Source: Vagococcus entomophilus (GTDB lineage Bacteria > Bacillota > Bacilli > Lactobacillales > Vagococcaceae). Taken from it: DNA of 64,000 bases. How positions within the stretch are numbered: the first letter of the stretch is position 1; each line of letters opens with the position of its first letter. Location: NCBI RefSeq assembly GCF_003987595.1, contig NZ_NGJZ01000002.1, forward strand, positions 585,400 through 649,399, given 5' to 3'. Positions 42,917-50,798 of the stretch are shown in pieces. The notes below the pieces were generated by a model. That model saw nothing but the letters and a program-made list of their open reading frames with translations, was not told the origin of the DNA and made no database searches. Position numbers and translations under genes: made by a program.

Positions 42917-42933
42917 ATAAGAAAAAAAATTTC

Positions 42934-42942
42934 TGTTATACT
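42934..42942 (+). promoter_or_regulatory. extended -10 promoter of the ABC-F leader
   Basis: TGTTATACT (42934-42942) fits the extended -10 pattern TGnTATAAT with one change, and lies 33 bp before the leader ORF. No clear -35 is seen. Confidence 0.55.
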
Positions 42943-42975
42943 GAAATTGAGCAATTAAAAAGGAGGGAACAACGG

Positions 42976-43134
42976 ATGAGACGTATGACAAAAATAACAC
43001 AAATCGCTAATTATCAGCGTTATTTCACAAGTTTTTGCCATGCAATTGTTTTTTGTTTTTCTGTTTATGGGATAAGTGTAATCAAAAATAACAAAAAAAC
43101 AGAAAAAAATGACCAGTCGTTTGTTCTCTTATAA
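42976..43134 (+). CDS. putative 52-residue leader peptide of the ABC-F gene
   Basis: ATG 42976 follows AAGGAGGG at about 8 bp. The product begins MRRMTKITQIANYQRYFTSF, has a hydrophobic middle (HAIVFCFSVYGISVI) and a K/N-rich end. I recognise no protein family. The ORF lies between a promoter at 42934 and an intrinsic terminator at 43161-43188, directly upstream of an ABC-F gene. ATGACC inside its 3' part (43109-43114) can pair with GGTCAT of the terminator (43162-43167), so ribosome position on this ORF could decide termination. Ribosome-mediated attenuation of this kind is known for several antibiotic-resistance ABC-F genes. Confidence 0.65.
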   Translation: MRRMTKITQIANYQRYFTSFCHAIVFCFSVYGISVIKNNKKTEKNDQSFVLL

Positions 43135-43160
43135 AAATAAGAAAATAATTAAATAACATG

Positions 43161-43188
43161 AGGTCATGATAAATTCATGACCTTTTTT
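43161..43188 (+). terminator. attenuator terminator ahead of the ABC-F gene
   Basis: AGGTCATGA (43161-43169) pairs perfectly with TCATGACCT (43175-43183) around TAAAT, followed by TTTTTT. It lies between the leader ORF and the ABC-F start at 43221. GGTCAT can alternatively pair with ATGACC at 43109-43114. Confidence 0.85.
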
Positions 43189-43220
43189 CTTTCTTACGGT
43201 TGGCCTAGAAGGAGCAAAAA

Positions 43221-44804
43221 ATGTTAGTACAATTAAATAATGTGACGAAAAATTTTGGAGGAGCCCCTATATTAGAAGAGGTTTCTATCCAAATAAATGA
43301 TGGGCAAAAAATAGGAATAATTGGCAGTAATGGTTCGGGGAAGTCTACGATTTTTAAATTGATTACTGGAGCGGAACAGGCGACAAAAGGAACGGTTAGT
43401 TGCCAAAAAAAATTGAGCATTGGTTCGATTAAACAAGAAACGATTGTCTCTGATTTGTCAGTATCTGCTTACTTACTGTCTAGCTTTTCAGATATTCATC
43501 AGTTGGGTGATCAATTACGAACATTAGAGGCACAGATGTGTCAGACCAATAGTGACCTAGAAAAAATTATGGGAAAGTATGCTCGAGTACAAGAAGCATA
43601 CGAACAAAAAGGTGGCTACATTCTGGAAGAAAGAATAACCACTGTTCTAAAGGGATTGGGTTTAGCCAAAAAAGCTACGACTTGTTTGAATTTGTTAAGT
43701 GGTGGAGAAAAGGTGCTGGTTCAGCTCGCACATATTCTGCTTTTGGATGTTGACCTTTACCTGCTTGATGAGCCAACCAATCATCTTGATACTCAAAGTG
43801 TTGAATGGTTGGAACGCTATCTGGCGCATACCAAAGCAGCCTGTCTGGTGATTTCACATGATCGCCGATTTTTAGATAATGTAGTAGAAAATATCATTGA
43901 AGTCGAGGATGGAGCAGTTTTTACCTACCCAGGAAATTATACGCGGTATCAAAAATTAAAAGCAGAACGAGAAGCGCTAATTCAAAAAAATTACGAACTT
44001 CAGAAAAAAGAAATTCAAAAAATTAAATTAGCAATTCGTCGATATCGCCAGTGGGGTAACGAAGGAGATAATGAAAAATTTTTCAAACGAGCCAAACATC
44101 TAGAAAAACGTTTAGAAAAAATGCAAGGAGTCAAACGACCAATTGCTCAAAAGAGAAAATTAGGACAAAAAAATCAGTCTTTCACTCGGTCTGGAAAAGA
44201 AGTTTTAAAAGTGTGTCAGCTTTCTAAATCTTATGAAGATAGATTATTATTTGAAGCAGAAGATTTTACGATTTATTGGCAAGAACATTTAGCCTTAATA
44301 GGAAAAAATGGTAGTGGCAAAAGCACTTTTTTTAAGATGCTGTTAGGGATTGACCGGCCCACTCAAGGAGAAATTTGTTTGGGAAGTGGTGTGAAAATTG
44401 GTTATTTAGCACAAAATATCCTATATTCGGAACCAAAGAAGACCGTATTAACTTATTTTCAAGAAACCGTGGGGGAAGAAGAAAGTGCCAGAAGAGTTCT
44501 GGCGCAGTATGGGTTTTATCAAGAGGATGTGACTAAGCGTCTAATCGATTTATCTGGGGGCGAAAAAATCCGCCTCGAGTTAGCCAAATTATTTCAACAA
44601 GAGATTAATCTACTAATCTTAGATGAACCAACGAATCACTTAGACATTGAAACTCGAGAAGAGATTGAAAGTTATTTAAAAGAATTTTTAGGAACAATTT
44701 TAGTGACCTCGCATGATCGTTACTTTATCGACAAACTCTTCAAGCAGTGTCTAGTGATTGAGGAAAAAAGATTATGGAAACAAACTACAAGAGATAAAAA
44801 TTGA
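43221..44804 (+). CDS. ABC-F family ATPase (ribosome-associated)
   Basis: This 527-residue soluble protein has two ATPase domains and no membrane part. First domain: Walker A GSNGSGKST, signature LLSGGEKVLVQLA, Walker B LYLLDEPTNHLD. Second domain: GKNGSGKST, DLSGGEKIRLELA, LLILDEPTNHLD. Between them lies the P-site tRNA-interaction linker of about 80 charged residues, with FFKRAKHLEKRLEKMQGVKR. ABC-F proteins act on ribosomes; some displace antibiotics (Vga, Lsa, Msr, VmlR types) and others rescue stalled ribosomes. The upstream attenuator makes an antibiotic-response role plausible, but specificity cannot be read from sequence. The start follows GAAGGAGC. Confidence 0.92.
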   Translation: MLVQLNNVTKNFGGAPILEEVSIQINDGQKIGIIGSNGSGKSTIFKLITGAEQATKGTVSCQKKLSIGSIKQETIVSDLSVSAYLLSSFSDIHQLGDQLRTLEAQMCQTNSDLEKIMGKYARVQEAYEQKGGYILEERITTVLKGLGLAKKATTCLNLLSGGEKVLVQLAHILLLDVDLYLLDEPTNHLDTQSVEWLERYLAHTKAACLVISHDRRFLDNVVENIIEVEDGAVFTYPGNYTRYQKLKAEREALIQKNYELQKKEIQKIKLAIRRYRQWGNEGDNEKFFKRAKHLEKRLEKMQGVKRPIAQKRKLGQKNQSFTRSGKEVLKVCQLSKSYEDRLLFEAEDFTIYWQEHLALIGKNGSGKSTFFKMLLGIDRPTQGEICLGSGVKIGYLAQNILYSEPKKTVLTYFQETVGEEESARRVLAQYGFYQEDVTKRLIDLSGGEKIRLELAKLFQQEINLLILDEPTNHLDIETREEIESYLKEFLGTILVTSHDRYFIDKLFKQCLVIEEKRLWKQTTRDKN

Positions 44805-45060
44805 AGCGTAAGGGGAGGGTAGTAAAAAATGATTACTATATGTTAGCCTAGTTAATGGATAGAGGAAAGAACTTGTTACTTCTTCAACTTATAGGAAATT
44901 CTGTCTTAGCGAGTTAGAAAAATAGTTGGAACAAGTAAGAAGGCATTAATAAAAAAGATATAAGTTAAAGAAAAAAATCAAGCGTAATACTGGCTTGTGG
45001 CTAAAAGTCCAAAAATCTGCATGTAATGGCTCTGAAATAAGAAGTAAAAAATATCATAAA
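44805..45060. other. non-coding gap after the ABC-F gene
   Basis: No ORF with a ribosome binding site, hairpin or repeat of note was found. No terminator follows the ABC-F stop directly. Confidence 0.5.
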
Positions 45061-45064
45061 ACGT

Positions 45065-45093
45065 TTGACAACGCTTTCATTTAGAGGTAATAT
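45065..45093 (+). promoter_or_regulatory. strong promoter overlapped by a cre site
   Basis: TTGACA (45065-45070) and TAATAT (45088-45093) are 17 bp apart. TGACAACGCTTTCA (45066-45079) matches the cre consensus TGWAANCGNTNWCA at 13 of 14 positions and overlaps the -35. No gene follows on the plus strand before the terminator at 45131-45170. Confidence 0.75.
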
Positions 45094-45099
45094 ATTAAT

Positions 45100-45170
45100 G
45101 TAATAAAAAAAACAAACTTAAAACAAACAAAAATAAGAAACCTATTGAGACGTAGGTTTCTTATTTTTTG
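45100..45170 (+). ncRNA. candidate CcpA-controlled small RNA (about 70 nt)
   Basis: The segment runs from the expected start of the cre-promoter to the T run of a strong hairpin. Its first 30 bases are A-rich and unstructured, the rest is the terminator. No ORF is present. It could be a small regulatory RNA, or a promoter and terminator left after a gene was deleted. The hairpin also serves the convergent permease gene. Confidence 0.4.
45131..45170. terminator. bidirectional terminator between the short transcript and the YhgE-like gene
   Basis: 14-base perfect arms (45131-45144 and 45153-45166) around TTGAGACG, with T runs in both directions. Confidence 0.9.
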
Positions 45171-45183
45171 TGTAGCGAAAAGA

Positions 45184-46413
45184 CTAAAGAGATTCCCCAG
45201 ATAAATTCTTTTTACGAATTGTGACAGCAAGTAGATTTAAGAGCACCGCAACTAGAGCTACGTAGAAAAGCTTCAGCCATAAATCTCCTGTACCACTCCC
45301 ACCGTATAAGACATTAAAGTCTGCTTGAATAGAGTAATAACAAGGTGAAATAGTACTAAATCCTTTGAAAAATGACGGTAAAATACTTTTTGGAATCAAT
45401 CCAGCACCAGCAACCACTTGCATCAACATCATTGGAACGTTAATGATCATTCCAAGTTGCCCAATTAGTATAATAAAAATGAGGTTAATATTCATAGCGG
45501 TAAAAAGCTCTAAGCCATGTGTGAACCATAGTTGTGTAATAAGGCTACTGTCAAAGTTATTAAATGCTTGTGCTAATAATACAATGATTAAAGGCGTAAT
45601 AACAGAGATAAGAGCAACCGTAATTTCTAACATGGCAAAAGATTTGAATCGACCAATACGCCCTGCAAATTTAGTATAGGTTCCTAAGATAATCGTTGCA
45701 CCCATCAATGTTCCAATATATATCGATAAAGAAAGGAAAAATGGAGCCATACTGTGATTCATACCAGAAGGGATTTTATTGGTTTTATGGATAACTGGTA
45801 TGAAAGAGTTGCCCAAATTTTTATAAGTACGATTAATTTTGGTTTCAATCTGACTTTTTTGGACTTCTGCTTGTGTTTCAATTTGGTCCTTTGCTTGGGG
45901 TGTGGCAGAAACTTTTTGTGCTACTTGCTCTTTTAAAACAGTAAGCTGTGCGCTTGTTAAAATTGCTTTACCTTTATTTAAAAGAATGTTCTCATTGATA
46001 GAGGCGCCAATTTTTGTTGCAACACTTTCCATCGCAGTAACGGCTGTTGTTGGATTGGATTCGTTGATATAAAAGTGAAGTTTAGCAGTTTTGTCTAGAG
46101 TTTGAACGTGATTACTAAAGTCTTTAGGAATTTCAACAATAAGATAAATCGATCGTTTGTCTAATTCTTTTTTTGCTTTATCCATTGTCCATTTTTGATG
46201 AATCGTATTAAAAGGAAGCTTTTTGACTAAATTATCCTTTAATTCTTGACTGTCGGAATCGTTGCTAATTACTGCAATAGGCAAATCTTTAATCTTGTCG
46301 GGAATGGCTTTGTATCCTGAAAAGTAGATACTGATCATAAAAACGCCATAAAAAATCGTGACTGCTAAAGCAAGTAGCGCTCCCTTACTAAATATAAATT
46401 TTTTAAATTCCAC
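45184..46413 (-). CDS. YhgE/Pip-type ABC-2 family membrane protein
   Basis: This 409-residue protein has one N-terminal membrane helix, an extracellular region of about 180 residues (with PIAVISNDSDS and a Q/K/A-rich coiled stretch) and five or six C-terminal helices. This is the layout of ABC-2 permeases of the YhgE/Pip type, used for export or for phage and secretion-related functions. No ATPase subunit is adjacent. GTG 46413 is the likely start, because the longer frame from TTG 46428 begins inside the ribosome binding site TTGGAGG. Paired palindromes about 165-215 bp upstream look like repressor operators. Confidence 0.82.
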   Translation of the reverse strand: MEFKKFIFSKGALLALAVTIFYGVFMISIYFSGYKAIPDKIKDLPIAVISNDSDSQELKDNLVKKLPFNTIHQKWTMDKAKKELDKRSIYLIVEIPKDFSNHVQTLDKTAKLHFYINESNPTTAVTAMESVATKIGASINENILLNKGKAILTSAQLTVLKEQVAQKVSATPQAKDQIETQAEVQKSQIETKINRTYKNLGNSFIPVIHKTNKIPSGMNHSMAPFFLSLSIYIGTLMGATIILGTYTKFAGRIGRFKSFAMLEITVALISVITPLIIVLLAQAFNNFDSSLITQLWFTHGLELFTAMNINLIFIILIGQLGMIINVPMMLMQVVAGAGLIPKSILPSFFKGFSTISPCYYSIQADFNVLYGGSGTGDLWLKLFYVALVAVLLNLLAVTIRKKNLSGESL

Positions 46414-46575
46414 GCGTATAACCTCCAAATTTTAAATAGATTGCTTGCATGAATAAAGTGTTTAAATAGTAGAATTTTGTAAGAGCAATGTCCTGTTTTT
46501 TAAATATACGAGATAGAAGTGCGGGGGGAATATCTCAATCCATACAAAAAGGTATATTTAAAACTTCATAAAGCA

Positions 46576-46629
46576 AGCAAGTACTTGCAGTATAACTCTG
46601 ATTCTTTTGTTTAGCAAGTACATGCTTGC
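46576..46629 (-). promoter_or_regulatory. promoter with two palindromic operators upstream of the YhgE-like gene
   Basis: On the minus strand TTGCTA (46616-46611) and TATACT (46593-46588) are 17 bp apart. GCAAGTACTTGC (46576-46587) and AGCAAGTACATGCTTGCT (46612-46629) are perfect palindromes with a common core, one beside the -10 and one over the -35. This is typical of TetR-family repression, but no such regulator lies next to it. The remaining bases of 46414-46822 hold no gene. Confidence 0.7.
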
Positions 46630-46822
46630 TGTTTGTTTATTAAAATTTTTGCTGTTTTAGCATCCTTTCTTAAGTAGAGGAAGAGGCTTGCTTTTTAAAA
46701 ATTCATTACAGTTGGCTGTATACTAAGAATATTCAAACTTTTTGATAAGACTGTTCATTTGTAGATAATTTTTATATACTGTATCCGTAGTGAAATTTAT
46801 AAATTAAGGTGTGTGGAAAAGA

Positions 46823-47764
46823 ATGAAAATTGCAATCGCCGGTGCTGGAGCTATGGGAAGTCGTTTTGGATTCATGTTGCACCAAGCAGGAAATGACGTC
46901 ATTCTTATTGACAAATGGGAAGATCATATCAACGAGATTCGCAAAAATGGTTTGAAAGTAAACTTGAATGGAGAAATGTTTACGAGTTACATTCCGATTT
47001 ATTTTCCAGAAGAAATAGCAGAAACTAAGCAAAAAATTGATTTGATTTTGCTTTTTACTAAAGCAATGCAGCTTGAAGATATGCTGTCAGCTCTATCTAC
47101 TGCTATTCACAGTGAAACAAAAGTATTGTGCTTGCTTAATGGAATTGGTCACGAAGATGTGATAGAGAAATTTATGCCTAAAGATAATATTTTAATTGGT
47201 ATTACGATGTGGACTGCTGGCTTGGCAGGAGCAGGGAAAGCAGAACTTATTGGGGACGGAAGTGTCGAGCTTCAAAATCTTGCACCAAAAGGTAAAGACT
47301 ACGCATTAGAAGTGGTCAAAATTTTAGACCAAGCTGGGCTACACTGCAAATATAGCCCAGATGTTCGGTACTCTATTTGGGAAAAAGCTTGTGTCAATGG
47401 GACGGTGAATGGAACTTGTGCCTTGCTGGATGCAACAATTGCTGAGCTTGGTCAGACGGATGTCGCGGTTTCGATTATAAAAAATATTTTGCATGAGTTT
47501 GTTTTAGTGGCTAAGCAAGAGCGTTTGATTTTGGATGAGGCTGCTGTGCTACAAAAAATCATCAAAACATTTGATCCAAATGGGATTGGTAATCACTATC
47601 CTTCTATGCATCAAGACTTGGTCAAAAATCATCGCTTAACCGAGGTTGACTACATCAATGGGGTGGTCGTTCGTAAAGGTGAAAAATATGGAATTGATAC
47701 ACCATTTTGCACGTTGCTTACCGAATTAATTCATGCCAAAGAGCAACTGATTGGCGCAAAGTGA
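46823..47764 (+). CDS. 2-dehydropantoate 2-reductase family (ketopantoate reductase-like)
   Basis: This 313-residue NAD(P)H-dependent reductase has the Rossmann motif IAGAGAMG (5-12) at the N-terminus, the LLFTKAMQLEDML and LLNGIGHEDVIEKF segments and a C-terminal helical domain with EKACVNGTVN and YPSMHQDLVKNHRLTEVDYINGVV. All fit the PanE/ApbA family, including the catalytic lysine of WEKAC and the EVDYINGVV signature. No other pantothenate genes are nearby, so it may be a D-2-hydroxyacid dehydrogenase of the PanE type, as found in lactic acid bacteria. The start ATG 46823 is chosen for the conserved MKIAIAGAG; its ribosome binding site is weak. Confidence 0.88.
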   Translation: MKIAIAGAGAMGSRFGFMLHQAGNDVILIDKWEDHINEIRKNGLKVNLNGEMFTSYIPIYFPEEIAETKQKIDLILLFTKAMQLEDMLSALSTAIHSETKVLCLLNGIGHEDVIEKFMPKDNILIGITMWTAGLAGAGKAELIGDGSVELQNLAPKGKDYALEVVKILDQAGLHCKYSPDVRYSIWEKACVNGTVNGTCALLDATIAELGQTDVAVSIIKNILHEFVLVAKQERLILDEAAVLQKIIKTFDPNGIGNHYPSMHQDLVKNHRLTEVDYINGVVVRKGEKYGIDTPFCTLLTELIHAKEQLIGAK

Positions 47765-47816
47765 AAGATGAAATAAGACCATCAAGAAGCTGCAGGAGCA
47801 TCCTCAGCTTTTTTAG

Positions 47817-47868
47817 TTGACAATTTAAAAATAGTCTAGTATTATAAATGTAACTTAAATAGTTACAT
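47817..47868 (+). promoter_or_regulatory. promoter and operator of the Rrf2/YwnB-like operon
   Basis: TTGACA (47817-47822) and TATTAT (47840-47845) are 17 bp apart. ATGTAACT-N5-AGTTACAT (47848-47868) is a perfect inverted repeat over the expected transcription start, fitting autorepression by the Rrf2 protein. Confidence 0.8.
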
Positions 47869-47885
47869 TAGGAAGTGAGGAAATA

Positions 47886-48311
47886 ATGGCTGTATCAACC
47901 AAACTAAGTGTTGCTGTCCATATCCTAACTTTGATTGGTTCCAAAGAGGCAACGCAAGTCAACTCTGAATTTATTGCAGGTAGTATTCATACAAATCCTG
48001 TTGTAGTTAGACGTTATATGAGCGCATTAAAAAAGGCAGGGCTAATCGAAAGTTCTCGTGGTGCAACCAAAACTTCATTGACTAGAGAGCCTAGTCAGAT
48101 TTCTTTATATGATGTTTATCAAGCACTGGCTTTAAAGAATGACCTTTTCAATATTCATCAAGATACAAATATTGAGTGCTTGATTGGAAGAAATATTCAA
48201 ACTGCACTTGAGCGAGAGTATCGAAAAATTCAAGAAAAAATGGAAGAAGATTTGAAAAAGGTGACTTTACAAGATGTTTTAGAAGATATTATTGAAATAA
48301 ACGAGAGCTAA
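47886..48311 (+). CDS. Rrf2 family transcriptional regulator (YwnA-like)
   Basis: This 141-residue protein has the Rrf2 winged helix at 1-80 (KLSVAVHILTLIG, SEFIAGSIHTNPVVVRRYMSAL, GLIESSRGATKTSLTREP). Only one cysteine (in IECLIGRNIQ) is present, so it does not carry the three-cysteine iron-sulfur site of IscR or NsrR. The pair Rrf2 plus NAD(P)-binding protein matches Bacillus subtilis ywnA-ywnB. It probably represses its own operon through the palindrome at 47848-47868. The signal could be thiol or electrophile stress via the cysteine; that is inference. Confidence 0.9.
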   Translation: MAVSTKLSVAVHILTLIGSKEATQVNSEFIAGSIHTNPVVVRRYMSALKKAGLIESSRGATKTSLTREPSQISLYDVYQALALKNDLFNIHQDTNIECLIGRNIQTALEREYRKIQEKMEEDLKKVTLQDVLEDIIEINES

Positions 48312-48325
48312 CTCTCGTTTTATTA
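48300..48325 (+). terminator. weak hairpin between the Rrf2 and YwnB-like genes
   Basis: AACGAGAG and CTCTCGTT pair around CTAA, followed by TTATT. The Rrf2 stop codon lies inside. It would allow partial read-through. Confidence 0.6.
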
Positions 48326-48334
48326 TAAAACAAA

Positions 48335-48355
48335 ATGTAACTATAGTGATTACTA
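48335..48355 (+). promoter_or_regulatory. possible second Rrf2 half-operator before the YwnB-like gene
   Basis: ATGTAACT (48335-48342) repeats the half-site of the upstream operator; the opposite half (GATTACTA) matches only at its TTAC core. Confidence 0.4.
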
Positions 48356-48372
48356 AATAGGAGGAAATGTAG

Positions 48373-48999
48373 ATGAAATTAGCTATAATTGGTGCAACAG
48401 GAAAAGTTGGAAAATTAGTTGTGAAAGAAGCAAAAGAAAGAAATATTGATGTGTCGGCAGTTGTAAGACAGGGTGGGAAAACAGGAATTCCAGAGATTGT
48501 GAAAGATGTTTATGCGCTAACAAAAGAAGATGTTGCAAGTTTTGATGTTGTCATCAGCGCACTTGGGTTTGTTGGGGCTGATGCAGCATATGAGTTTGAG
48601 AAGTCCACCCAACATCTGATTCAAATTTTTAGTGGATTAGAGACACGCTTGATTATTGTGGGAGGCGCAGGAAGTTTGTATGTTGATCCGGCACATCAAT
48701 TACAGTTGAAAGATACGCCAGATTTTCCCGAAGTATACAAACCATTTGCAGAGTCACAGGCAGTTCAGTTAGATACGATTAGGAATGCTAAAAATGTTCA
48801 CTGGACTTACCTTAGTCCTGCAGCAGATTTTCAAGCAGATGGAAAAAGAGTGGGAAGCTATCAAGTTGCAGGAGAAGAGTTTACAGTAAATCAAGCAGGT
48901 CAAAGCTTCATTAGTTATGCGGATTATGCGATTGCAATTGTAGAAGAAGCAATTGCTGGCAAACATAAAAATGCACGGTTTAGCGTTTATCAAGCATAA
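48373..48999 (+). CDS. NAD(P)H-binding SDR-type protein (YwnB-like)
   Basis: This 208-residue protein has an N-terminal Rossmann motif IIGATGKVGKLVVKEA and the atypical short-chain dehydrogenase core (VVISALGF, LIIVGGAGSLYVD, WTYLSPAADF). It resembles the NmrA/HSCARG-like and YwnB proteins, which sense or use NAD(P)H; an enzymatic activity is unproven. It follows the Rrf2 gene with a good AGGAGGAAA site, a possible extra operator and a weak terminator between, so its expression may be tuned separately. A strong terminator follows. Confidence 0.87.
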   Translation: MKLAIIGATGKVGKLVVKEAKERNIDVSAVVRQGGKTGIPEIVKDVYALTKEDVASFDVVISALGFVGADAAYEFEKSTQHLIQIFSGLETRLIIVGGAGSLYVDPAHQLQLKDTPDFPEVYKPFAESQAVQLDTIRNAKNVHWTYLSPAADFQADGKRVGSYQVAGEEFTVNQAGQSFISYADYAIAIVEEAIAGKHKNARFSVYQA

Positions 49000-49008
49000 G
49001 AAAGCATA

Positions 49009-49048
49009 AAAATACAAGAATTGATTCATCAATTCTTGTATTTTTTTT
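49009..49048 (+). terminator. terminator after the YwnB-like gene
   Basis: Perfect 16-base arms (49009-49024 and 49029-49044) with loop TTCA and following T run. Confidence 0.9.
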
Positions 49049-49193
49049 GTGAATAATGAATAATAATTCTTTTTAGCTTGCTTATTATGAAATAAATTTC
49101 ATTTAAATAATAAAATTCTCATAAAGGTAGGTTTTGAACAGAAATGTTATTATACTGTAATTTGTATAATATATAGAAAAAGAGCGTGTTTAA

Positions 49194-50708
49194 ATGAATA
49201 AAAAAATGACAATTTTAGGATTAATTTTGATGATTTTTACTTCGGTATTTGGTTTTTCCAACGGTCCAATTGCGTTTTATTTAATGGGATATGGTTCAAT
49301 TGTTTGGTATGTACTTGCAGCTTTTTTATTTTTTATTCCATATGCTTTGATGATGGCAGAATTTGGTTCTGCCTATAAAAATGAAAGCGGAGGGATTTAT
49401 ACTTGGATGAAAGATGCCCTAGGAGAAAGACTCTCATTTATAGGAACATTTATGTGGTTTGCTTCTTACATTATCTGGATGGTATCCGTAGCACCCAAAA
49501 TATGGATAACACTTTCAACTTTTTTATCTGCATCTGGTAGTGACCAAACTCAAAAATGGCACTTTTTCGCGCTTAATTCGACTCAAGTAATAGGTGTATT
49601 ATCCATTGGTTGGATGGTGGTGTTAACTTTTGTTTCATCTAGAGGGATGAAACAAATTATCAAAATCACCAGTATCGGTGGTCTAGCGGTAGGGGTGTTG
49701 AACGTGGTGCTTCTTTTGACGAGTAGCATTATTTTAATCAAGAATCACGGACAGTTTGCACAACCTCCAACCCATCTTTTTTCTTCACCAAATCCTACCT
49801 ATCAGTCTCAGATGCAGGTTTTGTCGTTTATTGTTTTTGCCATATTTGCCTATGGAGGAATTGAAGCAGTTGGCAGTTTAGTTGAAAAAACAGACAAGCC
49901 TGAAAAAAATTTTCCTAAGGGGATTTTACTAGCCGCTGTTACGATTGCATTGGGGTATGCTATCGGAATTGCTTGTTGGGGAATTAGTACTAATTGGCAA
50001 GCGGTACTGAATCATCGGACAACCAATCTTGGAAATATTACCTATGTGATGATGAATAATTTAGGGGTACAATTAGGTCAAGCACTAGGCTTAGATGCTA
50101 GTCAAAGTACGACGATTGGCGCATACTTTGCACGGTATACGGGTTTATCCATGTTTTTAGCCTATACGGGTGGTTTTTTCACCTTAGCTTATTCGCCCTT
50201 AAAATCAGTTATTACTGGAACACCAAAAGAAATTTGGTCCAAAAAAATGACGCAGCTAAATAAAGTTGGGATGCCGCAAAATGCCATGTGGGCACAATTT
50301 GCTATTGTGACGGCTATTATTTTACTCTCTTCCTTTATTAGTAAGGATCCGAGCGATTTTTATAATAAATTAACTTTGATGTCGAATGTTTCGCTTACAT
50401 TGCCTAGTGTTTTTCTTGTAATAGCTTTCCCGTTATTCAAAAAAAATCAGACGATTAAAAAGGAGTTTGAAGTTTTCACCTCACCATTTTCCATAAATTT
50501 GGTATCTATAATCGTTTTTCTGGTTGTTTTTGGTGCCAATTTCTTTACGGTTTTTGCCCCAATTTTTGAGCATGGCCAAGCAGGAGTGGGGGATACGCTA
50601 TGGATGATTTGTGGGCCAATTTTCTTTTCTTTATGTGCGTGGTTTTTATTTAATCGTTATGCCAATCATCATTTGAGTCAAACAGAAGAAGGTTTAAAAG
50701 AAAAGTAA
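49194..50708 (+). CDS. APC superfamily amino acid permease (YjeM/GadC-like)
   Basis: This 504-residue protein has 12 or more membrane helices. The N-terminal FGFSNGPIAFYLMGYGSIVWY and MMAEFGSAYKNESGGIYTWM are the helix 1-2 signature of APC antiporters of the glutamate:GABA (GadC, YjeM) branch; FAIFAYGGIEAVGSLVEKT is helix 6. It exchanges or imports amino acids. No decarboxylase gene lies nearby, so acid resistance by decarboxylation is not supported here. The ribosome binding site before ATG 49194 is weak. TATAAT at 49165-49170 is a plausible -10. Confidence 0.86.
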   Translation: MNKKMTILGLILMIFTSVFGFSNGPIAFYLMGYGSIVWYVLAAFLFFIPYALMMAEFGSAYKNESGGIYTWMKDALGERLSFIGTFMWFASYIIWMVSVAPKIWITLSTFLSASGSDQTQKWHFFALNSTQVIGVLSIGWMVVLTFVSSRGMKQIIKITSIGGLAVGVLNVVLLLTSSIILIKNHGQFAQPPTHLFSSPNPTYQSQMQVLSFIVFAIFAYGGIEAVGSLVEKTDKPEKNFPKGILLAAVTIALGYAIGIACWGISTNWQAVLNHRTTNLGNITYVMMNNLGVQLGQALGLDASQSTTIGAYFARYTGLSMFLAYTGGFFTLAYSPLKSVITGTPKEIWSKKMTQLNKVGMPQNAMWAQFAIVTAIILLSSFISKDPSDFYNKLTLMSNVSLTLPSVFLVIAFPLFKKNQTIKKEFEVFTSPFSINLVSIIVFLVVFGANFFTVFAPIFEHGQAGVGDTLWMICGPIFFSLCAWFLFNRYANHHLSQTEEGLKEK

Positions 50709-50798
50709 TTTCCATTCACAAGCGCTAGATTAGACAAATTAGTAAGAGTAGGAGAAAATATAAGTAGTTTACTAAAAGTGATGATGGAGGAATGGATA

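Noticed and set aside
42469..42954. 161-residue ORF antisense to glycerate kinase
   Set aside because: It is a shadow frame of a well-recognised enzyme gene.
42910..42975. Longer form of the leader ORF starting at ATG 42910
   Set aside because: It would overlap the glycerate kinase end and the promoter; the strong ribosome binding site is next to ATG 42976.
46411..46428. TTG 46428 as start of the YhgE-like gene
   Set aside because: That TTG is part of the ribosome binding site TTGGAGG; GTG 46413 has correct spacing.
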